The position numbers were made by a program, and so were the translations under genes. A stretch of 9,362 nucleotides of DNA from Clostridia bacterium (lineage in GTDB: Bacteria; Bacillota; Clostridia; Oscillospirales; Butyricicoccaceae), in contig JAFYMQ010000048.1 of the NCBI GenBank assembly GCA_017556565.1, positions 1-9,362 on the forward strand, given 5' to 3'. Below, piece by piece: positions 1 to 6,804 of this stretch. Each line of letters begins with the position of its first letter. Position 1 is the first letter of the stretch. The notes beneath the pieces were generated by a model that saw only the letters and a list, made by a program, of their open reading frames with translations, ran no database searches and was not told the DNA's origin.

Positions 1-26
1 CGGCACAGGTCGTGCTCGGCAAGTGA
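1..26 (+). CDS. Possible 3' end of an upstream gene (partial)
   Basis: The frame starting at base 3 reads AQVVLGK and ends in TGA at 24-26, just inside the ribosome binding site of the next gene. Such close packing is common when genes are co-transcribed. Only seven codons are visible, and the tail does not match the RPAMK-type ending of the array paralogs, so no family can be named. It could equally be chance or non-coding sequence. Confidence 0.25.
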
Positions 27-34
27 AAAGGAGG
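26..34 (+). promoter_or_regulatory. Ribosome binding site that fixes the start of gene 1
   Basis: The tract AAAAGGAGG ends six bases before the ATG at 41, which is ideal spacing. An in-frame GTG at 23 lies upstream of or within this tract and has no ribosome binding site of its own. Starting at 41 also gives a clean lipoprotein signal peptide beginning MKKL, as in genes 4 and 6. Confidence 0.85.
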
Positions 35-40
35 CCACAC

Positions 41-1777
41 ATGAAAAAACTCGTATCGCTTATTCTTCTTTTTGCTCTCGCGCTTTCATTGCTGGCAGGT
101 TGCGGCGACACCGCGGGTGCAGACACCCCCGACAATACAACAGACACCGCTGTCGATATCAATCAGCCACAGCAGGACAAAGAGCCCGAATATCAGATCA
201 TGGCACCTGTTGAGATCCCCGAGGAGGGCATCACCGTAAACGGCGAATATTACTCCAAAGAAGCTCTCGCCCTCATCGCGGTAGGCGACGCATACGTCAA
301 CCGCGGCGAGTGGATTCAGTACGATGATAGCCGCCTGGTGGCAGGCTCTGTCGCACCTTCGCCCATTTACCGCTGGTCACACGGCAACAACGGCGTGCAG
401 GACCCCGAAAACTCCTCCGAGGCGCACACCCTCTACACCAACTGCGCAGCAGTCATCCATACTCTGTACAAAGAGACGTTTAACCTTGACCTTGGTTCGT
501 GGACTACCGCACAGTTCATCGAGCGCAAGGATATGATAGTCTACAAGTACGAGGTAAAAGGCGACGAAGACAGCCTGACGCGTCAGCGTATATGCAACGA
601 GGTGTGGGAAACTCTGCAGCCCGGTGACCTTATAGTCTACCGATACAACGGCGAGGCAAACGGCCACATCATGGCATATATCGGCAACGATACGCTGGTT
701 CACTCCACCGCACCCGGCGGCGGCAGCTATGACTACACAACACCCAAAGAAAAAGCCGAAGCCACAGGCAGCATTCAGTATATGAGCGTTACCAGCCTGT
801 TCAGGGAAAGCTACAGCCGCTATCTGTTCGGTCTCAGCCGATTTGCGGTGCTCAGACCTCTTGAGACCTACAAGAGCCAGATTCAGATCACAGACGAGAC
901 TTTGTGCCGCATGCAGTATATGAGCGGCGTTATAGCCCAGCTGTACTCGACCCACCCCTATGCCAATTCGGCAAACCCGGGTGACGAGATAACCTATACC
1001 GTCAAGATAGAGAACACCAACGATCTTGCCGTGCAGTGCACACTGGAAGCTGCTCTTGACCCCAATGCCGAGTACGTAAGCGGCGCCGACAGATTTGACG
1101 GCAATAGCGCATATTGGGAGTTCGTGATCGCGCCCAATACCACGTATGAGCTCAGTTACGTGCTCAAAGTCAAGGACACCGCCGCTGTCGGCACATTCCT
1201 CACCTGCGGCGAGGTTAAACTCAACGGCGTGCAGCTCAAATGCCCCGATATAGAGATAAATCACACCCTGACAAAGGATGAGCAGGCAGCTGTAGCCAAA
1301 GCTGCACGCGGCTTCGTTGGCAAAAAGAGCGACCCTATGACCCTTGTAAACTCCATCTACACCGAGGCACTGGGCGCAAGCCCCGCGCTGGGCAGCGAAA
1401 AGCAGGTGTTTGACGGCGTGTTCGGCTTCTTTGGCGGCACGACCTCCCACCTGACCATAACGGCAGACGAGCGGTATTTTAATCTTGTGGCAGATGCCGT
1501 TTACGGCGGCAGATACGTGGTCAACAGCACCGTGCTGACCAAGCGTACCTCGGTGGTCAGACCCAATATGCTGATGACAGGTGACGTTCTGGTGGCAGCG
1601 GCAGACGTCAATGCCAAAACCTGCACAGTATATATGATGCTGGACAACGGATGCCTGATGGAACTGGATTATTCGGCCGGCGCCAGAATAATCTCTGCAG
1701 CAGAAAGCGAAGACATACTGATGAAAGTGCTTGCCAAGCACGCATTCGTACTGCTGCGCCCCTCTTACGGAATGTAA
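41..1777 (+). CDS. Lipoprotein with NlpC/P60-like hydrolase, DUF11-like and degenerate hydrolase domains (array gene 1)
   Basis: A 578-residue predicted surface lipoprotein. Residues 1-21 form a type II signal peptide with lipobox LLAGC (lipidated Cys21), followed by an acidic, Thr/Gln-rich linker to about residue 65. Residues 70-275 form a papain-fold NlpC/P60-like domain. The nucleophile is Cys135 in YTNCAAV, the base His209 in NGHIMAYIG, and the third residue His221, twelve residues later as in classical NlpC/P60 enzymes. The domain closes with FAVLRPL. A DUF11-like sandwich (about 311-405) carries PGDEITYTVKIENTN. The C-terminal part (about 408-578) resembles a second hydrolase fold without Cys or His and ends in LLRPSYGM. 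This is the most divergent visible member: the KLSSHT linker of the others is replaced by QLYSTHPY. It is probably co-transcribed with gene 2, 46 bases on. The fold is fairly sure; the substrate is unknown, with peptidoglycan the family default. Confidence 0.88.
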   Translation: MKKLVSLILLFALALSLLAGCGDTAGADTPDNTTDTAVDINQPQQDKEPEYQIMAPVEIPEEGITVNGEYYSKEALALIAVGDAYVNRGEWIQYDDSRLVAGSVAPSPIYRWSHGNNGVQDPENSSEAHTLYTNCAAVIHTLYKETFNLDLGSWTTAQFIERKDMIVYKYEVKGDEDSLTRQRICNEVWETLQPGDLIVYRYNGEANGHIMAYIGNDTLVHSTAPGGGSYDYTTPKEKAEATGSIQYMSVTSLFRESYSRYLFGLSRFAVLRPLETYKSQIQITDETLCRMQYMSGVIAQLYSTHPYANSANPGDEITYTVKIENTNDLAVQCTLEAALDPNAEYVSGADRFDGNSAYWEFVIAPNTTYELSYVLKVKDTAAVGTFLTCGEVKLNGVQLKCPDIEINHTLTKDEQAAVAKAARGFVGKKSDPMTLVNSIYTEALGASPALGSEKQVFDGVFGFFGGTTSHLTITADERYFNLVADAVYGGRYVVNSTVLTKRTSVVRPNMLMTGDVLVAAADVNAKTCTVYMMLDNGCLMELDYSAGARIISAAESEDILMKVLAKHAFVLLRPSYGM

Positions 1778-1823
1778 TTTTTTTGCAATATAAATCGGTA
1801 AAATTGATTCGGGAGAAAAAACT

Positions 1824-3347
1824 ATGAAAAAACTTGACGAAAGACAAAAAGCGCTGGTTGCAACAGCCGAGAGCTATTTTGCACGCGGCGTATACCTGCA
1901 GTATGACGATACAAGAGCGGTTTCGGGCAATGTAGTCAAGCCCCCCGTATACCGCTGGGCAAGATACTACCTCAACAGCCCCGAGGACACCACAAGCCAG
2001 AACATCACCTACACCAACTGCGCCAAGTTCACCTACGACGTGTACATGGACGCGCTGGGTCTGGATATTGTCAACTGGTGCACCGAGATGCTTATCCGTG
2101 ACGGCACTCAGGAGGTCTACCGCTATGAGGTCAAGTTTGACGAGACACCCGAGCGCAAGGAGCTGGTAGAGCGCACCTTTACCAATGCCCTGCGTGTAGG
2201 CGATATCATCGTCAACCGTCACGTCCGCGGCGGCGGCCACGCAATGCTGTACATGGGCAACGGCAATATCATCCATTCCATGGGCTCCCGTCCCGGCAAC
2301 TATAACTACACCGAGAAAAAAGACTACACCGAGCCCTACGGCACCGTGGTCAAAATGACCGTCAAGGATCTGTTCACCCCCGGTCACCTGAGATACGTGT
2401 TTACCGAGGAGCTTAACCTGCAGATCATCCGCCCCCTGACCAAGTTCACCGATGCCGCCGTTACCGAAAACGCCATGGCAAGAATGAAGAATCTCATGGG
2501 CATCTATGCAGAAAAACTGTGCTCTCACACCATCGGTCAGACTGTTGATCTGGGTGAGGAGATGACCTTCTCCTACTATATCCGCAACGACCGCGACAAT
2601 GCCGTCAAGGTGCTCGTCACCGACGAAGTGCCCGAAAAGACCGAGTATATTTCCGGCGGCGACATCTATGCAGGCGGCAAGCTGCGCTGGAACATCAATC
2701 TGGCATCGGGCGCTGCTACCACCGTGTCCTACACAGTCAGAGTCAAAAATGACCCCGCACTCTACGGCTCCTATATTCAGGGCGCAGCCGGCAAGGTCAA
2801 CGGAGTCAGCTTCCGCTGCCCCGCTGTCACAGTGGGCAAGAACCTGAGCGCAGACAAGCAGCAGGCGGTAGCTCAGGCAGCCTCCAAGCTGGCAGGCAGC
2901 ACTCTTTGCGGCACCGAGCTTGCAGCCAAAGTCTACGCAGACGCAGGCATCAATACCGCTCTTGACTCCGCAGAGGCTATCCTCAGCGATCTGTTTGTAC
3001 CCTACAAGGGTGTCAGCGACACACATTTTGAGCTGAACACCAACGGCAAGTATATCAATATGCTGGCTCCCATCATGTATGGCGGCAGAGTTGTTGATAC
3101 AAGCGACAAGTATCTTGGCCGCCGTACCGACGGCATATTTGCCCATCAGATATCGGCAGGCGACGTGCTTGTTTGCACCGAGAATCAGGACAACAGCAGC
3201 GCCGAGGTTTATATCTTCTGCGGCGATGGTATGCTGGCAGCCGACAAAAACGGCGCAAAATACCTGAACAAGCAGGAGACCGACGACGTTTTGATGAGCG
3301 TAATGGGCTACTGCAAGTTTGCCCTCGTCCGTCCCGCCATGCAGTAA
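1824..3347 (+). CDS. Leaderless NlpC/P60-like protein with DUF11-like and degenerate hydrolase domains (array gene 2)
   Basis: A 507-residue protein that starts directly at the hydrolase domain, with no signal peptide or membrane segment, so it is predicted cytoplasmic. The ATG lies eight bases after GGGAG, and only 46 bases separate it from gene 1, leaving no room for a missed leader. The active site is intact: Cys66 in YTNCAKF, His139 in GGHAMLYMG, His151 in IIHSMG. The first domain ends near residue 206 (IIRPLTKF). The conserved linker EKLCSHTIGQ (230-239) leads into a DUF11-like sandwich (about 241-335). The C-terminal domain (about 341-507) keeps the fold signature (KVYADAGI, AGDVLV, FCGDGM, FALVRPAMQ) but lacks the catalytic residues. 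The first four residues, MKKL, match those of the lipoprotein paralogs 1, 4 and 6, after which the sequence goes straight to the catalytic domain. Loss of the leader-linker segment would explain this. Closest relative: gene 3. Confidence 0.88.
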   Translation: MKKLDERQKALVATAESYFARGVYLQYDDTRAVSGNVVKPPVYRWARYYLNSPEDTTSQNITYTNCAKFTYDVYMDALGLDIVNWCTEMLIRDGTQEVYRYEVKFDETPERKELVERTFTNALRVGDIIVNRHVRGGGHAMLYMGNGNIIHSMGSRPGNYNYTEKKDYTEPYGTVVKMTVKDLFTPGHLRYVFTEELNLQIIRPLTKFTDAAVTENAMARMKNLMGIYAEKLCSHTIGQTVDLGEEMTFSYYIRNDRDNAVKVLVTDEVPEKTEYISGGDIYAGGKLRWNINLASGAATTVSYTVRVKNDPALYGSYIQGAAGKVNGVSFRCPAVTVGKNLSADKQQAVAQAASKLAGSTLCGTELAAKVYADAGINTALDSAEAILSDLFVPYKGVSDTHFELNTNGKYINMLAPIMYGGRVVDTSDKYLGRRTDGIFAHQISAGDVLVCTENQDNSSAEVYIFCGDGMLAADKNGAKYLNKQETDDVLMSVMGYCKFALVRPAMQ

Positions 3348-3355
3348 TGTGTAAA

Positions 3356-3362
3356 TGAGGTG
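3356..3362 (+). promoter_or_regulatory. Ribosome binding site that fixes the start of gene 3
   Basis: GAGGTGA ends six bases before the ATG at 3369. The alternative in-frame GTG at 3360 lies inside this element and so cannot use it. The ATG start removes three residues (MNQ) and gives an N-terminus, MNDIQKALV, that aligns with gene 2 DERQKALV. Confidence 0.75.
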
Positions 3363-3368
3363 AATCAA

Positions 3369-4880
3369 ATGAACGATATTCAAAAAGCACTGGTCGCAGC
3401 AGCCAAAGCATATTACGCACGCGGCACATATCTGCAGTACGACGATACAAGAGCGGTCACAGGCAACGTAGTCAAGCCCCCCGTATACCGCTGGGAGCGC
3501 CACAAAAACTCCCCCGAAGACAGCACCCGTCAGCGCACCAACTACACCAACTGCGCCGCATTCTGCTACGATGTTTACAAAAACGCCCTTGATCTCGATA
3601 TAATCAACTGGTGCACCGAGGATATGATGAACGATGCCTCCCAGCACGCTTTCCGCTATCAGGTGCAGTTTGACGAGACCGAGGAGCAGAAGAAGAACAT
3701 AAGAGATCTGTATATGGATATGCTGCAGCCGGGCGATATCATCGTCAATCGCCACGTCCGCGGCGGCGGCCACGCAATGTTCTATATCGGCGACGGCAAG
3801 ATCATCCATTCCAGCGGCAGCAACCCCTGCAACTACAATTATGACAACAAATGCGATGGCCGTGAGTCTTACGGCTCTATCGAAAAGATGGACGTATCCG
3901 TCCTGTTCGATCCCGAGGCACAGAGAATGTACACCTTCGGCACCGAAAAAAACATCGCGATCATCCGTCCTCTGCTGGTATTCAAAGATGCAGTCCCCAC
4001 CGAGAGCGCAATGAACCGCGTCAAATATCTGCAGGACATTTTTGTAGAAAAACTGTCCTCTCACACCATCGGTCAGACCGCAGATATGGGCGAGGAGATC
4101 ACGTTTACATACTACGTCCGCAATATGCGTGACACCGCGGCAGATATTACCGTATGGGATGCTGTCCCCGAGTACACCGAGTACGTAAGCGGCGGCGAGT
4201 ATGCACACGGCGAAGTCAAATGGGCATTCAAGCTTGAGGCAGGTGAGGAAAAGTACATTTCCTACACCGTCAGAGTGCTCAAGGATGCTCAGCTTTACGG
4301 CAAGTTTATCCAGACTGTCGGCAAGGTCTGCGGCGTTGAGGTCAAGTGTCCTGCCATAATGGTGGGCAAGCACCTGAGCGCAGACAAGCAGCAGGCAGTA
4401 GCTCAGGCAATCGAGAGCCTGCGCGGCGCAAACGAGCAGGATACCGCTCTTGTCAAGCGTCTGTACAGCCTGATCGGTGAAAAAGCCGACATCGGCAGCG
4501 CAAAAGAGATCTTAGACGGCATCTTCGTACCCTACAAGGGCGTCAGCGACACCCACTTTGAGCTGGCACAGAGCGGCAAGTATATCGATATGCTTGTACC
4601 CATCATGTACGGCGGCAGAGTGGTCGACTCCTCTGACAGATTCCCCCTGAGACGCAGAACCGCAGGCATCTTTACAGATGAGATCATGGCAGGCGACGTG
4701 CTTCTGTGCGCTGAGGATACCGGAAACACCGCCGTTACCGTATATATCTTTGGCGGTATCAATATGCTCAAGATCACCCCTCAGGGCGCACAGGTGCTCT
4801 ACGGTGACGAGATCGACGACGTGCTGATGGGCGTTATGGGCTACTGCAAGTTCGCTCTCATCCGCCCCGCAATGAAATAA
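3369..4880 (+). CDS. Leaderless NlpC/P60-like protein with DUF11-like and degenerate hydrolase domains (array gene 3)
   Basis: A 503-residue protein, again with no signal peptide, predicted cytoplasmic. The N-terminal hydrolase-like domain (about 1-205) has Cys62 in YTNCAAFCYDVY, His135 in GGGHAMFYIG and His147 in KIIHSSG, so the predicted triad is intact. The linker EKLSSHTIGQ (227-236) precedes a DUF11-like sandwich (about 237-332) with GEEITFTYYVRN and EYVSGGEY. The C-terminal domain (about 335-503) has the degenerate-hydrolase pattern (RLYSLIG, MYGGRVVD, AGDVLLC, VYIFGG) and ends FALIRPAMK. Gene 2 is by far the nearest relative; long stretches of DNA are identical, and the two genes are 21 bases apart, which suggests a recent duplication and co-translation. 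Gene 4 follows after 44 bases with no terminator. The intracellular target is unknown; a non-classical export route cannot be excluded. Confidence 0.88.
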   Translation: MNDIQKALVAAAKAYYARGTYLQYDDTRAVTGNVVKPPVYRWERHKNSPEDSTRQRTNYTNCAAFCYDVYKNALDLDIINWCTEDMMNDASQHAFRYQVQFDETEEQKKNIRDLYMDMLQPGDIIVNRHVRGGGHAMFYIGDGKIIHSSGSNPCNYNYDNKCDGRESYGSIEKMDVSVLFDPEAQRMYTFGTEKNIAIIRPLLVFKDAVPTESAMNRVKYLQDIFVEKLSSHTIGQTADMGEEITFTYYVRNMRDTAADITVWDAVPEYTEYVSGGEYAHGEVKWAFKLEAGEEKYISYTVRVLKDAQLYGKFIQTVGKVCGVEVKCPAIMVGKHLSADKQQAVAQAIESLRGANEQDTALVKRLYSLIGEKADIGSAKEILDGIFVPYKGVSDTHFELAQSGKYIDMLVPIMYGGRVVDSSDRFPLRRRTAGIFTDEIMAGDVLLCAEDTGNTAVTVYIFGGINMLKITPQGAQVLYGDEIDDVLMGVMGYCKFALIRPAMK

Positions 4881-4924
4881 GAGACAAATAATTTTTTGAT
4901 AAAAATCAAACAGGAGGATTCATT

Positions 4925-6691
4925 ATGAAAAAACTGACCGCACTGATTTTGGCTCTTGCGATGCTGACAGCAGTCTTTGCAGGCTGTGGCGACACTGACA
5001 CTCAGGCAGATCAGCCCGACAATTCCCAGACCGGCACAACCACCCCCGACGATACCAACAAGGATCAGGGTGAGCAGAGCGGCACAGCCGACAGCGGTAA
5101 CACCGACACCGGCACCACCACCCCCGACAGCGGCAGCACCTCTACCGATACCCCCGCAACAAGAGAAGATCCCGATCCCACCACCCTGCGTGAGTTTGAC
5201 ACTCCCGAGCAGGAGGCTCTGGTAGTTGTAGCAGAGGCATACTACGCCCGCAAGGTCTACCTCCAGTACGAAGATACAAGAATGGTTCAGGGCAACGTTA
5301 CCCAGCCCACCTACTACCGTTGGCAGAAGCACGAAAACTCCCCCGAGAGCCTGTCCAGCCAGTACACCGGCTACACCAACTGCGCAGCATTCTGCTATGA
5401 CGTTTACAAAGAAGCTTTTGACCTGGATATAGTCCATTGGTACACCGCAGCGCTGAATACAGCTACCGATATGCACGTCTTCTACCACACTATCCGCGGC
5501 AACGAGACCGAAGAAGAAAAGAAGCAGATCGAGCAGCAGTTCAGAGATACCGTGCAGCCCGGCGATATCCTCAATTGCATCCACAAGGGTCAGGACAGCG
5601 GTCACGCTATGCTGTACGTTGGTGACGGCAAGATCCTCCATTCCTCCGGTACTGTCTACAACTACGACACCAACAAGGACGTTATCGAAGCACGAGGCAC
5701 CGTTCAGTATCTTGAGCTGAACGAGATCTTCTCCACCGAGGGCAAGTGCTACTTCTGGGGCGAGACCGCATTTGCCATCGTTCGTCCTCTGATCAAGTAC
5801 ACCGATGCACAGATCACCGAGGAGACCAAGATCAGAGTCGAAAAGATGCAGAACGTCTACATCGAAAAGCTCAGCTCCCACACCATGGGTCAGACCGTTG
5901 ATCTGGGCGAGGAGATCACCTATACCTTTATGGTTCGCAACGGCAGAACCCATACCATCGATATCGAAATCAGCGACATCATTCCCCAGTACACCACCTA
6001 TGTAAGCGGCGCAGACAAGGTCGAAGGCGACAAGATCTCCTGGCAGGTCAAGATCCCCTCCGGCGAGACCAAGAAGATCTCCTTTACCGTCAAGGTCGAC
6101 AACAACCCAGAACTGTACAACGGCGGCTACATCTACAGCGCTGACGCAAAGGTCGGCGGCATCGGCGTTACCTGCCGTCCCGTATTCGTCGGCAAGCATC
6201 TGAGCCAGGACGATCAGGCAAAGATCACCGCAGCCTGCGACACTCTGGGCATAACCACCCTCAAGGGCATCGCACTTGCTCAGGAAATCTATGCCAAGGC
6301 AGGCGTGCAGATCGATGAGCTGCCCCACGAGAGCGACCTTATCGCATCCCTGTTCAAGCCCTACGGCACAACAATGAACCACAAGGAGTACAACACTCAG
6401 AGCGAGTACTTTGGTATGGTAGCTCCCACCATGTACGGCGGCTACTACGTTGTCCGCAGCGATGCATACAACAAGGAGCGCACCAGAGGTATCTACGGCA
6501 GCCAGATCAGTGCAGGTGACATCCTTGTCTGCAAAGAGATCAACAAGTTCCAGTGCTACCTGTACGCAGGCAAGAACAAGGTCGTTGACCTGACCACAGG
6601 CAAGCTGCTCGATCTGGGCAAGACTCAGGAAGCTCTGCTCAGCACCATCGGCTACGATCAGTTTGTAGTCATCCGTCCCGCAATGAAATAA
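4925..6691 (+). CDS. Lipoprotein with NlpC/P60-like hydrolase, DUF11-like and degenerate hydrolase domains (array gene 4)
   Basis: A 588-residue predicted surface lipoprotein. AGGAGG (4912-4917) lies seven bases before the ATG. Residues 1-21 are a signal peptide with lipobox VFAGC (Cys21). A long disordered linker (22-90) is rich in Asp, Thr, Pro and Gly and contains GTTTPD twice (residues 37-42 and 63-68; the two 18-base coding segments differ at one base). The hydrolase domain (about 95-292) shows YLQYEDTR, Cys153 in YTNCAAF, His227 in GHAMLYVG, His239 in ILHSSG, and closes with FAIVRPL. Linker EKLSSHTMGQ (314-323) and a DUF11-like sandwich (325-420) follow. The C-terminal domain (425-588) is the clearest degenerate copy: QEIYAKAG, AGDILVC, YLYAGKNKVVD, FVVIRPAMK, with Gly448 where Cys is expected and Gln543 and Asp555 at the His positions. 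It is the last gene of the first transcription unit. Confidence 0.9.
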   Translation: MKKLTALILALAMLTAVFAGCGDTDTQADQPDNSQTGTTTPDDTNKDQGEQSGTADSGNTDTGTTTPDSGSTSTDTPATREDPDPTTLREFDTPEQEALVVVAEAYYARKVYLQYEDTRMVQGNVTQPTYYRWQKHENSPESLSSQYTGYTNCAAFCYDVYKEAFDLDIVHWYTAALNTATDMHVFYHTIRGNETEEEKKQIEQQFRDTVQPGDILNCIHKGQDSGHAMLYVGDGKILHSSGTVYNYDTNKDVIEARGTVQYLELNEIFSTEGKCYFWGETAFAIVRPLIKYTDAQITEETKIRVEKMQNVYIEKLSSHTMGQTVDLGEEITYTFMVRNGRTHTIDIEISDIIPQYTTYVSGADKVEGDKISWQVKIPSGETKKISFTVKVDNNPELYNGGYIYSADAKVGGIGVTCRPVFVGKHLSQDDQAKITAACDTLGITTLKGIALAQEIYAKAGVQIDELPHESDLIASLFKPYGTTMNHKEYNTQSEYFGMVAPTMYGGYYVVRSDAYNKERTRGIYGSQISAGDILVCKEINKFQCYLYAGKNKVVDLTTGKLLDLGKTQEALLSTIGYDQFVVIRPAMK

Positions 6692-6704
6692 GCTGTATAT
6701 AATT

Positions 6705-6733
6705 GCGGCAGGGCTTTGCCCTGCCGCTTTTTT
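6705..6733 (+). terminator. Rho-independent terminator after gene 4
   Basis: A perfect 10-bp stem GCGGCAGGGC / GCCCTGCCGC (6705-6714 and 6718-6727) with a TTT loop is followed directly by six T residues. It begins 13 bases after the stop codon of gene 4. It should end the transcript of genes 1-4 and separate it from gene 5. Confidence 0.93.
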
Positions 6734-6745
6734 AGAACACGGGAA

Positions 6746-6775
6746 TATTTTTGTCTTGCAAATGTGACAAAAATA
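6746..6775. promoter_or_regulatory. Inverted repeat flanking the -35 box, candidate operator
   Basis: TATTTTTGTC (6746-6755) and GACAAAAATA (6766-6775) are exact reverse complements, ten bases each, separated by ten bases. The gap holds the whole -35 hexamer of the gene 5 promoter, so a dimeric protein bound here would cover the polymerase site. The arms are AT-rich, which raises the odds of a chance palindrome, and no regulator gene is present in the window. It lies upstream of the expected transcription start, so it should not act as an RNA hairpin. Confidence 0.5.
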
Positions 6776-6784
6776 GTATATAAT
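6756..6784 (+). promoter_or_regulatory. Sigma-A type promoter for gene 5
   Basis: TTGCAA (6756-6761) and a perfect TATAAT (6779-6784) are 17 bases apart, just after the terminator and before the gene 5 start. Transcription would begin near 6791, giving an untranslated leader of only about 14 bases, with the AAGGAG ribosome binding site (6791-6796) at its very 5' end. The -35 match is moderate (4 of 6) and the -10 match is complete. Confidence 0.75.
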
Positions 6785-6804
6785 GGCAAAAAGGAGATGA
6801 TCTG

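Noticed and set aside
23..41. GTG at 23 as start of gene 1
   Set aside because: It sits at the ribosome binding site rather than after it, and it would add charged residues before an otherwise perfect signal peptide.
324..536. Short plus-strand frames inside the genes (also 2599-2847, 4977-5225, 5805-6005, 6860-7087 and 8764-9024)
   Set aside because: They are out-of-frame shadows of coding sequence, with Arg/Pro/Ser-rich translations and no conserved motif.
1783..1804. TTGCAA followed by TAAAAT between genes 1 and 2, as a possible promoter
   Set aside because: The spacer is only 10 bases, too short for a sigma-A promoter, and no other paired boxes are convincing in the 46-base gap.
1778..1823. 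A missed or frameshifted signal peptide for gene 2
   Set aside because: Only 46 bases separate the genes and no frame there codes a hydrophobic segment or lipobox.
1608..4373. A 921-codon open frame on the minus strand across genes 1-3, and similar long minus-strand frames at 377-1741, 4841-6382 and 7342-8607
   Set aside because: They lie antisense to clearly homologous plus-strand genes, and the translations are Cys/Val/Ala-rich with no recognisable domain. Codon bias in the real genes removes antisense stops, and the frames recur because the genes are paralogs.
4895..4910. TTTGAT / ATCAAA hairpin before gene 4
   Set aside because: Six AT-rich pairs with a four-base loop are too weak for a terminator and likely chance in an AT-rich gap.
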